Shown here: positions 36,953-46,607 of the stretch, one piece after another | Layout of the letters: every line of letters starts with the position of its first letter | Position numbering within the stretch: position 1 is the first letter of the stretch | Assembly (NCBI GenBank): GCA_015060245.1 | Contig: SUYU01000002.1 | Coordinates: 117,281 to 181,280, forward strand | DNA from: Bacteroidales bacterium | GTDB lineage: Bacteria; Bacteroidota; Bacteroidia; Bacteroidales; UBA932 | Direction of reading: 5' to 3' | DNA: 64,000 nt | The notes under the pieces: model-generated | What the model saw: the letters and a program-made list of their open reading frames with translations, nothing else | Database searches by the model: none | Told to the model about the DNA's origin: nothing | Made by a program: the position numbers and the translations under genes

Positions 36953-38809
36953 ATGGCAAGTTATCTTCAGGTAGAGAACATATCAAAGTCATACGGCACA
37001 AAAGTGCTCTTTGACAAGATCAGTTTCAATATAAATGAGGGCGACAAGATTGCACTCATTGCTCCCAACGGAACAGGCAAGAGTTCATTGCTCTCGATCC
37101 TTGCAGGCAAAGACTCCTCTGACCGGGGAGGATGCGTAAAGTTCCTTAAGGACATTACAATCTCATTCCTTGAGCAGGAGAGCAATTTTGATCCCGACAG
37201 TACCATATATGATGTGGTACAAAATGCCAGGAAACGGAGCCGCAGCGCACATCTGCAGGAGTGGGAAGAGGAGTACAAGATAAACGAGGTCCTGTACAAA
37301 CTCAAGTTGGAGGATACCGCAAAGAGGGTATGTGAATTGAGTGGTGGCGAGAAAAAGAGGGTTGCCATAGCGGCAATGCTCATCAATGAACCCGATTTCC
37401 TCATAATGGATGAGCCTACCAACCACCTTGACCTGGAGACTATTGAGTATCTGGAGGAGATGCTCACCCGTTCGCGCTGTACACTGCTTATGGTAACCCA
37501 CGACCGTTATTTTCTTGACAGGGTCTGCAACCAGATTATTGAACTTTGGGAGGGAAACCTCTATCAGTATAACGGCAACTACTCATATTTCCTTGAAAAG
37601 AGGGAGGAGAGGATAAGCAATTTCAAGGCAGAGACCGACCGGGCCCGAAACCTGCTCCGTACAGAACTTGACTGGATGCGCAGGATGCCTTGTGCAAGGG
37701 GTACAAAGGCCAAATACAGGATAGATGCCTTCTATGACCTTAAGGAGAGGGCTTCGCAGACAATTGCAGAAAAGAGTCTCGATATCAATGTGAAGATGTC
37801 GCGCCTGGGCAAGAAAATTGTCAACTGCAAACATGTGGGATATACCTGGGAGAGTGACGGATGGGTTGGTGTAGATGATTTTACATACAATTTTGCTCCT
37901 GGGGAGAAGATTGGAATAGTAGGCAAGAACGGTGTAGGAAAGAGTACTTTCCTCAATCTCCTTACCGGAGAACTCGCTCCGACATCAGGAGAGATTGAAC
38001 GCGGCGAGACGGTGGTTTTCGGTTACTACAAGCAGTCAGGAATCGAGTTCAACCCCAATGATACAGTTATTGGGGCTGTGCAGGAGATTGCGGAGACAGT
38101 TACACTTGCCGACGGCAAGAGCGTTCCTGTAACCACATTCCTCAACTATTTTCTCTTTCCGCCCCCAATGCACCATGTAAAGATTGAGAAGTTGAGCGGA
38201 GGCGAGAAGAGAAGACTCTATCTGCTTACAGTATTGATGAAGAATCCTAATGTACTTATTCTTGACGAGCCTACAAATGACCTTGACATTCTCACGCTTA
38301 ATGTGCTTGAAGAGTATCTCAAGGGCTATCCGGGTTCTGTGATAATTGTCTCCCATGACCGCTTCTTCCTCGACAAGATTGCAGACCATCTCTTCATATT
38401 TGAAGGGAATGGCGCAATAAAGGATTTTGTGGGAAGTTATTCGGGCTACAGGCAATACATGAAAGACAAGGAGGCTCAGAGAAGGGCTGAGGAGAGGGCT
38501 GCTGCCGAGAAGCAGGCCAGAAGAGATGCCCAGAACGGCGCTTGTGCCACAAAGAACGGCTCTGCCGACAATTCAGCCCAAGTCGGCCAGCAGAAAAAGC
38601 GTAAACTCTCTTATAAGGAGCAGCGCGAACTTGAGCAACTTGAAAAGGATCTTGAGGCTCTTGAGGCCGAAAAGGCTGCATTGGAAGAGGTACTTTCAAG
38701 CGGAACGCTCTCGGTCGAAAAGTTGACAGAGGCCTCCACCAGGATTGGTGCAGTCATAGATGAACTGGATGAGAAGGGGATGAGGTGGCTTGAACTCTCC
38801 GATATATAG
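36953..38809 (+). CDS. uup: ABC-F ATPase, Uup type
   Basis: 618 residues from the ATG at 36953, five bases after the trkA stop. There are two ATPase domains (Walker A APNGTGKSS and GKNGVGKST; signatures LSGGEKKRVAIAA and LSGGEKRRLYLLT; Walker B FLIMDEPTNHLD and VLILDEPTNDLD). A C-terminal extension (residues about 515-618) is rich in Ala, Glu, Lys and forms a coiled coil (EQRELEQLEKDLEALEAEKA), as in Uup. Uup acts on ribosome or DNA-branched structures. The gene symbol is by similarity of architecture. Confidence 0.88.
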   Translation: MASYLQVENISKSYGTKVLFDKISFNINEGDKIALIAPNGTGKSSLLSILAGKDSSDRGGCVKFLKDITISFLEQESNFDPDSTIYDVVQNARKRSRSAHLQEWEEEYKINEVLYKLKLEDTAKRVCELSGGEKKRVAIAAMLINEPDFLIMDEPTNHLDLETIEYLEEMLTRSRCTLLMVTHDRYFLDRVCNQIIELWEGNLYQYNGNYSYFLEKREERISNFKAETDRARNLLRTELDWMRRMPCARGTKAKYRIDAFYDLKERASQTIAEKSLDINVKMSRLGKKIVNCKHVGYTWESDGWVGVDDFTYNFAPGEKIGIVGKNGVGKSTFLNLLTGELAPTSGEIERGETVVFGYYKQSGIEFNPNDTVIGAVQEIAETVTLADGKSVPVTTFLNYFLFPPPMHHVKIEKLSGGEKRRLYLLTVLMKNPNVLILDEPTNDLDILTLNVLEEYLKGYPGSVIIVSHDRFFLDKIADHLFIFEGNGAIKDFVGSYSGYRQYMKDKEAQRRAEERAAAEKQARRDAQNGACATKNGSADNSAQVGQQKKRKLSYKEQRELEQLEKDLEALEAEKAALEEVLSSGTLSVEKLTEASTRIGAVIDELDEKGMRWLELSDI

Positions 38810-38899
38810 TGGGTTCTGGTACATTTTGCAGAGATGCGCATATTGGCTTTGGAGCAGAAATCGCATGAATGGAATCGTTAACAATAAAAATATCAGAAA

Positions 38900-39502
38900 A
38901 TGAAAAGAGCAGTTTTGAATTTCATGGTTATGGCACTTGCCCTTCTTTTTATGGCAAGTTGTGGCCAGAGCAACGGCAAGAAGGCAAATCAGGAGGCTGA
39001 AAATACAGAAATTACAACCAAGGCAGACAGCGTTGTTGCCGATGACAGAGGTTACATTGTAAAGGTAGGGGATATGGTACCCCAATTTGACCTTCATCTT
39101 CTTGACGGAACAAAAGTTCCGGTAAGTTCACTCAAGGGCAAGGTAGTGATGTTGCAGTTCACAGCCAGTTGGTGCGGTGTATGCCGTAAGGAGATGCCTT
39201 TCATAGAGAAGGATATCTGGCTCAAACTCAAGGAGAATCCCGATTTTGCACTATACGGCATTGATTTGAAGGAGGATGCGGAGACCACTGCAAAATTTGC
39301 AGAAATGATACCTGTAACCTATCCGATTACACTTGACCTTGAGGGCAAGACCTTTGAACTCTTCTGCGCAAAGGGAGCAGGTGTTACGCGTAATATCATA
39401 CTTGACCGTGAGGGCAGGATCATTATGCTTACCCGTCTTTTTGATGAGGCTGAGTTCAACTCAATGGTAGAGACAATCAACGCCGAACTTGCCAGAAATT
39501 AG
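38900..39502 (+). CDS. TlpA-like thioredoxin-fold lipoprotein
   Basis: 200 residues with a lipoprotein signal (LLFMASC, Cys21). The thioredoxin domain has the active site SWCGVCRKEMPF (CGVC) and the conserved cis-Pro-like loop (KGAGVTRNIILDREGRII has Val-Thr at this place, so the usual cis-Pro is replaced). It should reduce disulfides or protect thiols in the periplasm, with the electron donor not in this window. Confidence 0.88.
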   Translation: MKRAVLNFMVMALALLFMASCGQSNGKKANQEAENTEITTKADSVVADDRGYIVKVGDMVPQFDLHLLDGTKVPVSSLKGKVVMLQFTASWCGVCRKEMPFIEKDIWLKLKENPDFALYGIDLKEDAETTAKFAEMIPVTYPITLDLEGKTFELFCAKGAGVTRNIILDREGRIIMLTRLFDEAEFNSMVETINAELARN

Positions 39503-39554
39503 ATCCACAGTGCCATAAGGCCTGCAGGAGAGGTATACGGTACCCCAAAAAGAC

Positions 39555-39591
39555 CAGCGGGACAAACAAATTGCAATTGTTTGTCCCGCTG
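39555..39591. terminator. Strong bidirectional terminator hairpin
   Basis: A perfect 15 bp stem (CAGCGGGACAAACAA with TTGTTTGTCCCGCTG) around a 7-base loop, located between the convergent TlpA-like gene (plus) and DUF2795 gene (minus). It is flanked by a T/A-rich stretch (ATATTTAAAAGTTT) on one side and CCCCAAAAAG on the other. Confidence 0.8.
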
Positions 39592-39622
39592 ATATTTAAA
39601 AGTTTAACTTAACTTTTACCTA

Positions 39623-39844
39623 TTAATACTCATCTTCGTTGAAGAAAAAATCCTCTTTGCTTGGGTAATCAGGCCAAATCTCTTCAATGCTGTCATAGAT
39701 CTCACCGTCATCCTCAAGGTCATTCAAGTTCTCAATTACCTCTAGAGGTGCTCCAGAACGTGTTGCGTAGTCAATTAACTCATCTTTTGTTGCAGGCCAT
39801 GGAGCATCTTCAAGTTTTGAAGCAAGTTCAAGTGTCCAATACAT
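39623..39844 (-). CDS. DUF2795 family small protein
   Basis: 73 residues, very acidic at its C-terminus (EEIWPDYPSKEDFFFNEDEY). It starts MYWTLELASKLEDAPWPATK and contains ELIDYATRSGAPLEVIENL, matching the DUF2795 pattern of small acidic proteins found in most Bacteroidales. No function is known. It is probably transcribed from the promoter at 39903 and ends at the hairpin at 39555. Confidence 0.85.
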   Translation of the reverse strand: MYWTLELASKLEDAPWPATKDELIDYATRSGAPLEVIENLNDLEDDGEIYDSIEEIWPDYPSKEDFFFNEDEY

Positions 39845-39902
39845 AATATAATAAAATAATAATTAGATAATTAAGTGTCTTTTACCTCTAAAAAGAGGGG
39901 TG

Positions 39903-39936
39903 CAAATATAGTAAAAGTTTTAATATATCCTACAAA
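39903..39936 (-). promoter_or_regulatory. Candidate promoter for the DUF2795 gene
   Basis: On the minus strand TTTG (39933-39936) and TATATTTG (39903-39910, exact TAnnTTTG) are separated by 22 bases; the ATG is at 39844. Confidence 0.45.
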
Positions 39937-39953
39937 TATTGGACTATATATCT

Positions 39954-40523
39954 TTACGGTAGCCAAAATGTCTCATCCACACCACTTTTGTGGCAAAAAT
40001 ATCTACCGAGGGTAAAGAGGTAGTCAGAGAGTCTGTTCAAATATCTGATACCCCTTTCAAGTTGTGTTTCAGGTGCGTTTTCATCTTTGGCCTCTTCACA
40101 CAATGTGTCAATGACAGCCAATGCGCGTCGCTCAGCCCTGCGGCAGATTGTTCTTGCAACGTGGCATTCCGACGACTCGCGTGGGGCTCCTGGCAAAATG
40201 AATGCAGTCTGTGGTGGCATCTCGCCGGTCATGCGGTCAATTTCTGATTCAAGGAATCCTATTTCAGATGCAGGAAGTTCAGAGAGTTTCTTGAATGAAC
40301 CGTCGGATGCAAACTGTGCCGATACAACCATAAGGTTCTCCTGAATCTTCCTGAGGGTCTCCATCTCCTTGTGGTAAGAGATGTCGCTTATTACCACTCC
40401 AAGGTATGAAATTAGTTCGTCAATATCTCCGTAGGCCTCCACTCTGGGGTGGTTCTTCGGAACTCTTTTGCCGCCCACCAAAGAGGTGGTGCCTTTATCT
40501 CCGGTCTTTGTATATACTTTCAT
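39954..40523 (-). CDS. Cob(I)alamin adenosyltransferase, PduO type
   Basis: 189 residues from the ATG at 40523, chosen because family members start with MKVYTKTGDKGTTSLVGG; the open frame extends upstream without homology and would overlap the ABC gene. Family features: TKTGDKGTTSLVGGKRV (ATP loop), AYGDIDELISYLG, and VARTICRRAERRAL (ATP/cobalamin-binding helix). It adenosylates cob(I)alamin to coenzyme B12. It implies that the organism uses or salvages cobalamin; no corrinoid synthesis gene is near. Confidence 0.93.
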   Translation of the reverse strand: MKVYTKTGDKGTTSLVGGKRVPKNHPRVEAYGDIDELISYLGVVISDISYHKEMETLRKIQENLMVVSAQFASDGSFKKLSELPASEIGFLESEIDRMTGEMPPQTAFILPGAPRESSECHVARTICRRAERRALAVIDTLCEEAKDENAPETQLERGIRYLNRLSDYLFTLGRYFCHKSGVDETFWLP

Positions 40524-40533
40524 AATCGGTTGT

Positions 40534-41259
40534 TTATTTAATTCTGTCATAATTGGGAAGGTCGCTCTCAACCTTGCCGTCGCGCAACCTTATGATGCGT
40601 CTGGCATGTTGTGCAATATCCTCTTCATGTGTTACAACAATTACTGTATTGCCATTGTTGTAGATCTGTTCAAACAAATTCATTATCTCTACAGAGGTCT
40701 TTGTGTCAAGATTGCCGGTAGGCTCATCTGCAAGGATAATTGACGGGTTGTTTATGAGTGCCCTGGCAACGGCAACCCTCTGTCTCTGGCCGCCGCTGAG
40801 TTCCGATGGCTTGTGCTCCATCCTCTCTCCGAGCCCCACACTTTCAAGTGCGGTGCGAGCCCTTTTCATCCGCTCCTCCTTTGGAACACCTGCATATATT
40901 AGAGGCAGAGCCACGTTCTCAAGCGAACTGTATTTGGGAAGAAGATTGAATGACTGGAAAACAAAACCTATCTCATTGTTCCTCACATCGGCCAACCTGT
41001 TGTCATCCATCTTGCTTACATCTGTGCCATTAAGTATGTAACTCCCTTCAGTGGGGGAGTCGAGGCAGCCCAAAATGTTCATCATTGTTGATTTTCCGCT
41101 TCCCGACGGTCCCATTATGGCCACATACTCATTCCGGCGGATTGTAATGTCTACACCGTCCAACGCCTTGACCTGTTGCGCTCCAAGGCGGTAAATCTTT
41201 TTGATGCCGCTGATGCGGATCACCTCATTGCTCTCTGCACACCCCTTCTCTGTTACCAT
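40534..41259 (-). CDS. LolD/MacB-type ABC transporter ATPase
   Basis: 241 residues with Walker [10 protein letters not shown], signature [15 protein letters not shown], Walker [13 protein letters not shown] and the Q-loop [18 protein letters not shown]. Sequence and length match the LolD/MacB/FtsE group. The partner membrane subunit is not in the window. Its ATG overlaps the mqnB stop by 7 bases; the adenosyltransferase follows 11 bases after. Confidence 0.9.
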   Translation of the reverse strand: MVTEKGCAESNEVIRISGIKKIYRLGAQQVKALDGVDITIRRNEYVAIMGPSGSGKSTMMNILGCLDSPTEGSYILNGTDVSKMDDNRLADVRNNEIGFVFQSFNLLPKYSSLENVALPLIYAGVPKEERMKRARTALESVGLGERMEHKPSELSGGQRQRVAVARALINNPSIILADEPTGNLDTKTSVEIMNLFEQIYNNGNTVIVVTHEEDIAQHARRIIRLRDGKVESDLPNYDRIK

Positions 41260-41960
41260 ATTTTAAAAAACTCGTTCATTGCCCTCCGTAGGCTCTCCAA
41301 TGCCATTGGAGTGTTCCACTTTTCCCTCTCCTTTTCACCCACTTCATTTGAAACTGTCCTCAATTCAAAGAATGGTATATTCTCCTGCAGGCATACATAA
41401 TAGACTGCTGCTCCCTCCATGCTCTCAATATGCGGGCCGAACTGCCTCATAAGTTCCGCTTTCCTTTGTGGAACTCCTGTAACAGTCTGTACGGTCACGC
41501 CAATACCCTCCTTGTAATTTGCCAGGTAACTCTCTATGTTATCATCAAGTTTTACACGGTGCAGAGCGCCGGCCTTGAATGGAAAGACGTCGGCATCCAG
41601 AATCTCATACTGGAAAAGTGTCTGGAATCCGAAGAGGGTTTCAAAGCCCAAGTCTCCAAAATACTCCTTCTCTATTACCGCTGTGCTGCCCATTGGAAAG
41701 AGGGCAGGGGCCTGTGGGGTATCATTGAAACTGTAACTGCCGGCAATGCCTATGTTTATGACAAGGTCATACGGTTTGCCCGATACAGAGGCTTCAAGAA
41801 GTCTCTTTGTAAGTCTGTAGCATGTAGATGTTGTGCCAATGCCGGTAAGCATGAAATCAACATCGAGTTTATCTGCAATGGCATGCTCATGCAGCCTGTG
41901 AGCCTGTTCTGCACATACAATCTCTTCCGGTTCGGCTGCTGTTATCAATACTCTTTTCAT
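41253..41960 (-). CDS. mqnB: Futalosine hydrolase
   Basis: 235 residues, nucleoside phosphorylase-like fold with the motifs [24 protein letters not shown] and [13 protein letters not shown]. The last motif (RxxSNxVG) fits MqnB rather than methylthioadenosine/SAH nucleosidase, where an Asp acid normally sits at this place. MqnB cleaves futalosine to hypoxanthine and dehypoxanthine futalosine in the alternative menaquinone pathway. No other mqn gene is visible. The alternative assignment (MTA/SAH nucleosidase) is less likely but possible. Confidence 0.85.
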   Translation of the reverse strand: MKRVLITAAEPEEIVCAEQAHRLHEHAIADKLDVDFMLTGIGTTSTCYRLTKRLLEASVSGKPYDLVINIGIAGSYSFNDTPQAPALFPMGSTAVIEKEYFGDLGFETLFGFQTLFQYEILDADVFPFKAGALHRVKLDDNIESYLANYKEGIGVTVQTVTGVPQRKAELMRQFGPHIESMEGAAVYYVCLQENIPFFELRTVSNEVGEKEREKWNTPMALESLRRAMNEFFKIW

Positions 41961-42005
41961 ATGTCGTCTCTTTTTTCAATCATTTGGTGGTGTGTGCCGC
42001 ATGGA

Positions 42006-43376
42006 CTACAGCGAGTAGAGATGGAACTTGAATATCACTCCGCCTTCCGGCCTGTTTTCAACTGTAATCTCACCCCTGTGGTAAACTACTGCGCTATGTA
42101 CAATGGCAAGTCCGAGGCCTGTTCCACCCCTTTTACGGGTACGTCCCTCCTCTATCCTGTAAAATCTCTCAAAGATACGGGGTATATTCTCTTCAGGGAT
42201 GCCTTTTCCGTTATCGGTATATGAAAAGTCAATCCTGTAACCGCCGTCGCCCGGAATCTGGTTGATTCCTGCACGTATGGTTATGGTAATATTTTCTCCT
42301 CCGTGCTCAATCGAATTGTCAATAAGGTTCTTGAAGAGTGAGTAGATGAGGGTGTAGCATCCGTTCATCCTCAAGTTGGTGCTGAAGAGTGTCTGGAGGG
42401 TTATATTGTTCTGTCTCAACTTGTAGTCAAGTTCATCGCTTATTTCGCCCAGGCATTTTGACAAAATTACCTCCTCATTCTGGAATGTGTCTGACCTTTC
42501 GTCCAGTTTGTTGAGGGTAGATACATCAAGTATGAGTGAAGAGAGCCTCATTGATTGTGAGTATGCCTTGTCGATAAATTTAAGCATCTGCTCCCTGCTC
42601 ATGTCGGGTGAGTTGAGTATGGTTTCAAGGTATGCCCTTATGGCCGTAATGGGAGTCTTGAGTTCATGTGAGACATTCTGGCTGAGTTGCTGCTTGTAGA
42701 GTTTTGTCTTTTCAAACTGGTCAAATGTGTCAATGACCCTTTTGCATATCTCTCCAAACTCATCATTGGAGAAGTTGATCTTGCTGTAATCCTTGTCGGG
42801 ACTCTTTACAACCTCCACAAATTTGCCCAGGGCCCTTATCGGGCGCGACAGTTTATGGGTCATGAAGAATACCGCTCCCGCAAGTATGACAAACAGCAGC
42901 GCAATGAGATACATGTACCTCTGCTCGTTCTCTACAAGTTCGGCCACCTCATTTCCACACATAATAGCCGTGCGGATGTAGAGCCCGTCATATTTCTTTG
43001 CATGGAAGAGAAAATCAGCGTCAACGGAGTGTGATTTCCTGAACACGGTTCCAACCCCAAACTGGTCTGCCAGTGTCAACTCTTTTCGCTGGATTGTATC
43101 GTATTCAATATCGTGGTTGAAATTGTCATAAAGCACAATCTTCTCCTTGTCAAGGATAGTGAACCTTACTTTTGACGGGGCCGGAATGGAGTCATACGGC
43201 GTGTTTGCCATGATTGACTTGTAGGCTATGTCATTATAAAGCACAAGTTCGGCCTTGAGGGTCTTGAGGTTATAACTTATCTCCTTGTTGTACGACATTG
43301 TGAGAAATGCCAGAGCCAGAATGGAGAGTGCTATAAGGAAATAGAGAATAAGATTGTACTGGTACTTTACTCTCAT
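42006..43376 (-). CDS. Sensor histidine kinase
   Basis: 456 residues from the ATG at 43376. Two membrane helices (about residues 9-28 and 156-176) flank a periplasmic sensor region of about 130 residues; a HAMP segment (KLSRPIRALGKFVEVV), HisKA with the phosphoacceptor in QNVSHELKTPITAIRAYL and an HATPase domain (NLIDNSIEHGG, YTDNGKGIPEENIPRIFERF, GGTGLGLAIVHSAV) follow. It pairs with the response regulator 43 bases upstream. The signal is unknown. Confidence 0.93.
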   Translation of the reverse strand: MRVKYQYNLILYFLIALSILALAFLTMSYNKEISYNLKTLKAELVLYNDIAYKSIMANTPYDSIPAPSKVRFTILDKEKIVLYDNFNHDIEYDTIQRKELTLADQFGVGTVFRKSHSVDADFLFHAKKYDGLYIRTAIMCGNEVAELVENEQRYMYLIALLFVILAGAVFFMTHKLSRPIRALGKFVEVVKSPDKDYSKINFSNDEFGEICKRVIDTFDQFEKTKLYKQQLSQNVSHELKTPITAIRAYLETILNSPDMSREQMLKFIDKAYSQSMRLSSLILDVSTLNKLDERSDTFQNEEVILSKCLGEISDELDYKLRQNNITLQTLFSTNLRMNGCYTLIYSLFKNLIDNSIEHGGENITITIRAGINQIPGDGGYRIDFSYTDNGKGIPEENIPRIFERFYRIEEGRTRKRGGTGLGLAIVHSAVVYHRGEITVENRPEGGVIFKFHLYSL

Positions 43377-43419
43377 GATTGCCAACGGTATTTTTATATA
43401 CTGTTCCCGTTATGAATCC

Positions 43420-44187
43420 CTACTCCTGAGGTTGGAAGCAGTAGCCGTACCCGGAGCGGTTTATTATAAAATTGCCATATTCATGCAATTTCTTTCTTAA
43501 TCTTGCTATATGCACATCTACAGTCCTTTCCAGGACATAACTCTCATTTTTCCATATAAGTTTGAGAATATCTTCCCTTGAGAATATCTTGTTGCAGTGA
43601 CTGGAGAGAAGAATAAGTATCTCACACTCCTTTTTGGTGAGCATTATCTCCTCCTTGTTGATGTAGACTCTCTTTTCTGCCGTATCAACCACCAGTTTGC
43701 CAAAAACAAGCCTGCCTGCCTCTCCTTGTGTACTCTCTTTCATCCCGCCTTTTTCATTCTCATTAACCGGGTGGGGCTGCTGTGCATTCTCTTTGGCAGG
43801 TGATTCATAAGTCCGGTAAAGAAGGGCATTTACCCTGGCAAGCACCTCCTTTATTGAGAAGGGTTTCGGAACATAGTCATCGCCTCCCTTCTGGAAGCCA
43901 GCAAGTATATCCGCTTCGGTATCAAGTGCAGAAAGAAATATTATTGGAATGGGATTCTTGTACTCTTCGCGCAGCAGTTGTGCCATTTTGAGTCCGCTGA
44001 TGCCGTCCATCATAATGTCAAGGAGAATCATGTGGAAACCGCCCTTGAGTTTGAGCAGTGCCTCTTCTGCGCTTGAGGCCGTCTCTACATCATATCCGGC
44101 CTGTTGGAGATTGAACTGCAGAATGTCACAAATATCCTCTTCATCATCTACTACCAATATCCTGTAATTGTATGGCTGTTGTGTCAT
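43420..44187 (-). CDS. OmpR-family response regulator
   Basis: 255 residues from the ATG at 44187 (an ATG at 44223 would add 12 residues). The receiver domain has the acidic pocket VVDDEEDICD, phosphoacceptor Asp in MILLDIMMDGISG and Lys in VPKPFSIKEV. A linker rich in Glu, Gly and Asn precedes the winged-helix DNA-binding domain (EIMLTKKECEILILLSSHC, VLERTVDVHIARLRKKLHEY). It is the partner of the kinase downstream. Confidence 0.93.
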   Translation of the reverse strand: MTQQPYNYRILVVDDEEDICDILQFNLQQAGYDVETASSAEEALLKLKGGFHMILLDIMMDGISGLKMAQLLREEYKNPIPIIFLSALDTEADILAGFQKGGDDYVPKPFSIKEVLARVNALLYRTYESPAKENAQQPHPVNENEKGGMKESTQGEAGRLVFGKLVVDTAEKRVYINKEEIMLTKKECEILILLSSHCNKIFSREDILKLIWKNESYVLERTVDVHIARLRKKLHEYGNFIINRSGYGYCFQPQE

Positions 44188-44284
44188 AACAGATGGTTTT
44201 TTGGTGGTTTTAACATAAGGCATACAAAAATAAGCATTATTTTGAATAAAGAAAATTGGATTTTTACATAATGTTTTGTTTTTA

Positions 44285-44292
44285 TAACTTTG
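44285..44292 (+). promoter_or_regulatory. Candidate -7 element for folE
   Basis: TAACTTTG, exact TAnnTTTG match, 29 bases before the ATG. No well-spaced -33 TTG is seen. Confidence 0.4.
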
Positions 44293-44321
44293 TGCGTTAA
44301 GTAATTTATGATTCAACGGCT

Positions 44322-44921
44322 ATGGCTTATAACAAGATAGAGGAGTTTGACCAGGAAACGACACAAAAACTGGCTGAACATTACAAGGCAATTCTTGACC
44401 TGTTGGGTGAGGAGTCTGCGCGTGAAGGATTGATAAAGACTCCAGAAAGGGTTGCCAAGGCAATGCAGTTCCTTACACAGGGATACAATGCAGATCCTGT
44501 GGAGATATTGAAATCGGCACTCTTCAAGGAGGAGTACAAACAGATAGTCCTTGTAAAGGATATAGAGATTTATTCAATGTGCGAGCACCATATGCTGCCA
44601 TTCTATGGCAAGGCGCATGTGGCATACATTCCCAACGGGGTGATAACCGGTTTGAGCAAGATCCCGCGTGTAGTTGATGCCTTTGCCCGCCGTCTGCAGG
44701 TGCAGGAGCGCCTGACAGTACAGATAAGGGATTGCATCCAGGAGACTTTGAACCCTCTTGGCGTTGCCGTTGTCATTGAGGCTGCCCATATGTGCATGCA
44801 GATAAGGGGCGTGCAGAAGCAGAATTCGGTCACAACCACATCGGCCTTCACCGGGGCTTTCCTCAAGGATATCAGAACCAGGGAGGAGTTCATGAGGCTG
44901 ATTGGTGTGAACCTCCATTAG
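44322..44921 (+). CDS. folE: GTP cyclohydrolase I
   Basis: 199 residues with the zinc and catalytic signatures [40 protein letters not shown] and [20 protein letters not shown] (Cys of the zinc site). It converts GTP to dihydroneopterin triphosphate, the first step of folate synthesis. It is divergent from the two-component regulator. Confidence 0.96.
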   Translation: MAYNKIEEFDQETTQKLAEHYKAILDLLGEESAREGLIKTPERVAKAMQFLTQGYNADPVEILKSALFKEEYKQIVLVKDIEIYSMCEHHMLPFYGKAHVAYIPNGVITGLSKIPRVVDAFARRLQVQERLTVQIRDCIQETLNPLGVAVVIEAAHMCMQIRGVQKQNSVTTTSAFTGAFLKDIRTREEFMRLIGVNLH

Positions 44922-45042
44922 CCAAACAAGAGTTGGCCGGCTGCCTGCCTGGCCCCGGAACGGCAGGAGTGAATAAGAGGAACCTTGTTGGATATCAATA
45001 TATTAAAGATTAATTTACAAACACATCAATACACAGTAAGTT

Positions 45043-46596
45043 ATGTTACGTAAAATAAGAGTTGCCGCGGCCATTGTCTTTTTTGCACTCATCACTCTGC
45101 TTTTCCTTTATTTTACGGGAAGTGTGCATTTGTGGTTCGGATGGATGGCCAAAATACAGTTTATGCCGGCATTGCTTGCACTCAATCTCTTTGTGCTGGC
45201 TGTTCTTGCAGTGCTTACACTTTTGCTTGGAAGAGTCTACTGTTCTGTCATATGCCCTTTGGGTGTTATGCAGGATATATTTGCATGGTTCGGAAAGAGA
45301 GCAAAAAAGAACAGATATTCATACTCAAAACCCAAGACCCTTTTAAGGGCTATTGTGCTTTTTTTGTATGGTGCCGCTACAGCGGCCGGATTGGGGACAG
45401 TTACAGCCCTCCTTGCGCCCTACAGTGCATATGGCAGGATAGCATCCAGCCTGCTTGCTCCCGTTTACCGGTTTGGGAACAATATTCTGGCATATTTCGC
45501 AGAGCGTGCCGAAAGTTATGCATTCTACTCTACAGAGATTTGGCTTAAATCCCTTCCAGTACTGGTTGTAGCGGTGCTTACCCTGGTTATTCTTGCATTT
45601 TTGGCATGGAGAGGGGGCAGAACATACTGCAACACAATATGTCCGGTTGGAACGGTATTGGGCATGCTTGCAAAATACTCATGGTTCAAACCGGTAATTG
45701 ATACGTCAAAGTGCAATGGCTGCGGATTGTGCGAACGCAACTGCAAGGCTTCATGCATCAGCAGCAAGGAGCATTCGATTGATTATAGCCGCTGCGTTGC
45801 ATGTATGGATTGTGTAGAGAAGTGCCGTCAGGGGGCAATATCCTACAGGCATGCAGGCAGTGTATCAAAGGTGGCGGACAATATGAAGGATAATATAAAG
45901 GCAGATGGAAAGGGCAGCGAAGGCAAGGCCTCATCAGAAAATGGCAGGCGTGCATTCCTTGCTGCCACTGCGGTATTGGCAACGGCTTCGGTTGCAAAGG
46001 CACAGGAGGATAAGGTCGACGGAGGCCTTGCTGTAGTCCTCGACAAGAAGGCTCCCAAACGTCAGGGCAAGATTGTTCCTCCGGGAGCACTGTCGGTGGC
46101 AAATCTTGAGCAGCATTGTACAGGTTGCCAGTTGTGTGTCTCGGCGTGTCCGAACGGTGTGTTGAGGCCAAGCACTGACCTTATGTCAATGCTTCAGCCC
46201 CAATCCTCATATGAGAGGGGCTTCTGCAGACCGGAGTGTACAGAGTGCTCCGATGTATGTCCTGCCGGTGCAATAAGGCCAATCAGTGTTGAGGAGAAGT
46301 CCTCCATACAGATAGGCCATGCTGTCTGGATCAAGAAGAATTGTCTGTCTGTGACAGATGGCGTGAGTTGCGGAAAGTGTGCAAGTGTATGTCCGGTAGG
46401 GGCAATACAGATGGTAAAGATCACTTGTGACCAGTGTGTGATGAAGTGTGACGAAAACGGCAACAAGAGATGTGCAATGATACCTGTTGTTAATGAGGAG
46501 CGCTGCATAGGATGCGGAGCATGCGAGAATCTGTGTCCGTCACGCCCATTCAGTGCAATATATGTAGAGGGTCATGAAGTTCATAAAAACATTTAA
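45043..46596 (+). CDS. NapH-NapG-like membrane polyferredoxin fusion
   Basis: 517 residues. Residues 1-270 look like NapH: four membrane helices (about 8-27, 40-63, 101-125, 168-189), two YCxxxCP motifs (RVYCSVICPLG at 65-74, RTYCNTICPVG at 194-203) and a cytoplasmic ferredoxin domain (CNGCGLCERNC at 224-234, CVACMDCVEKC at 251-261). After a Lys/Gly linker comes GRRAFLAATAVLATASVAKA (301-320), which looks like an internal twin-arginine signal, and then a NapG-like part: VPPGALS at 345, CTGCQLCVSACP (359-370), CRPECTECSDVCP (395-407), CGKCASVCP (443-451), CDQCVMKC (462-469), CIGCGACENLCP (488-499). The family carries electrons from quinol to periplasmic oxidoreductases. It is followed after 11 bases by a Tat-type Fe-S aldo/keto reductase. 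No napA, napB or napC is visible. Confidence 0.85.
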   Translation: MLRKIRVAAAIVFFALITLLFLYFTGSVHLWFGWMAKIQFMPALLALNLFVLAVLAVLTLLLGRVYCSVICPLGVMQDIFAWFGKRAKKNRYSYSKPKTLLRAIVLFLYGAATAAGLGTVTALLAPYSAYGRIASSLLAPVYRFGNNILAYFAERAESYAFYSTEIWLKSLPVLVVAVLTLVILAFLAWRGGRTYCNTICPVGTVLGMLAKYSWFKPVIDTSKCNGCGLCERNCKASCISSKEHSIDYSRCVACMDCVEKCRQGAISYRHAGSVSKVADNMKDNIKADGKGSEGKASSENGRRAFLAATAVLATASVAKAQEDKVDGGLAVVLDKKAPKRQGKIVPPGALSVANLEQHCTGCQLCVSACPNGVLRPSTDLMSMLQPQSSYERGFCRPECTECSDVCPAGAIRPISVEEKSSIQIGHAVWIKKNCLSVTDGVSCGKCASVCPVGAIQMVKITCDQCVMKCDENGNKRCAMIPVVNEERCIGCGACENLCPSRPFSAIYVEGHEVHKNI

Positions 46597-46607
46597 AGGA
46601 GATTGCT

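Noticed and set aside
45132..45548. Alternative plus-strand frame inside the NapHG-like gene.
   Set aside because: Shadow frame of a strongly supported gene with clear Cys motifs and helices.
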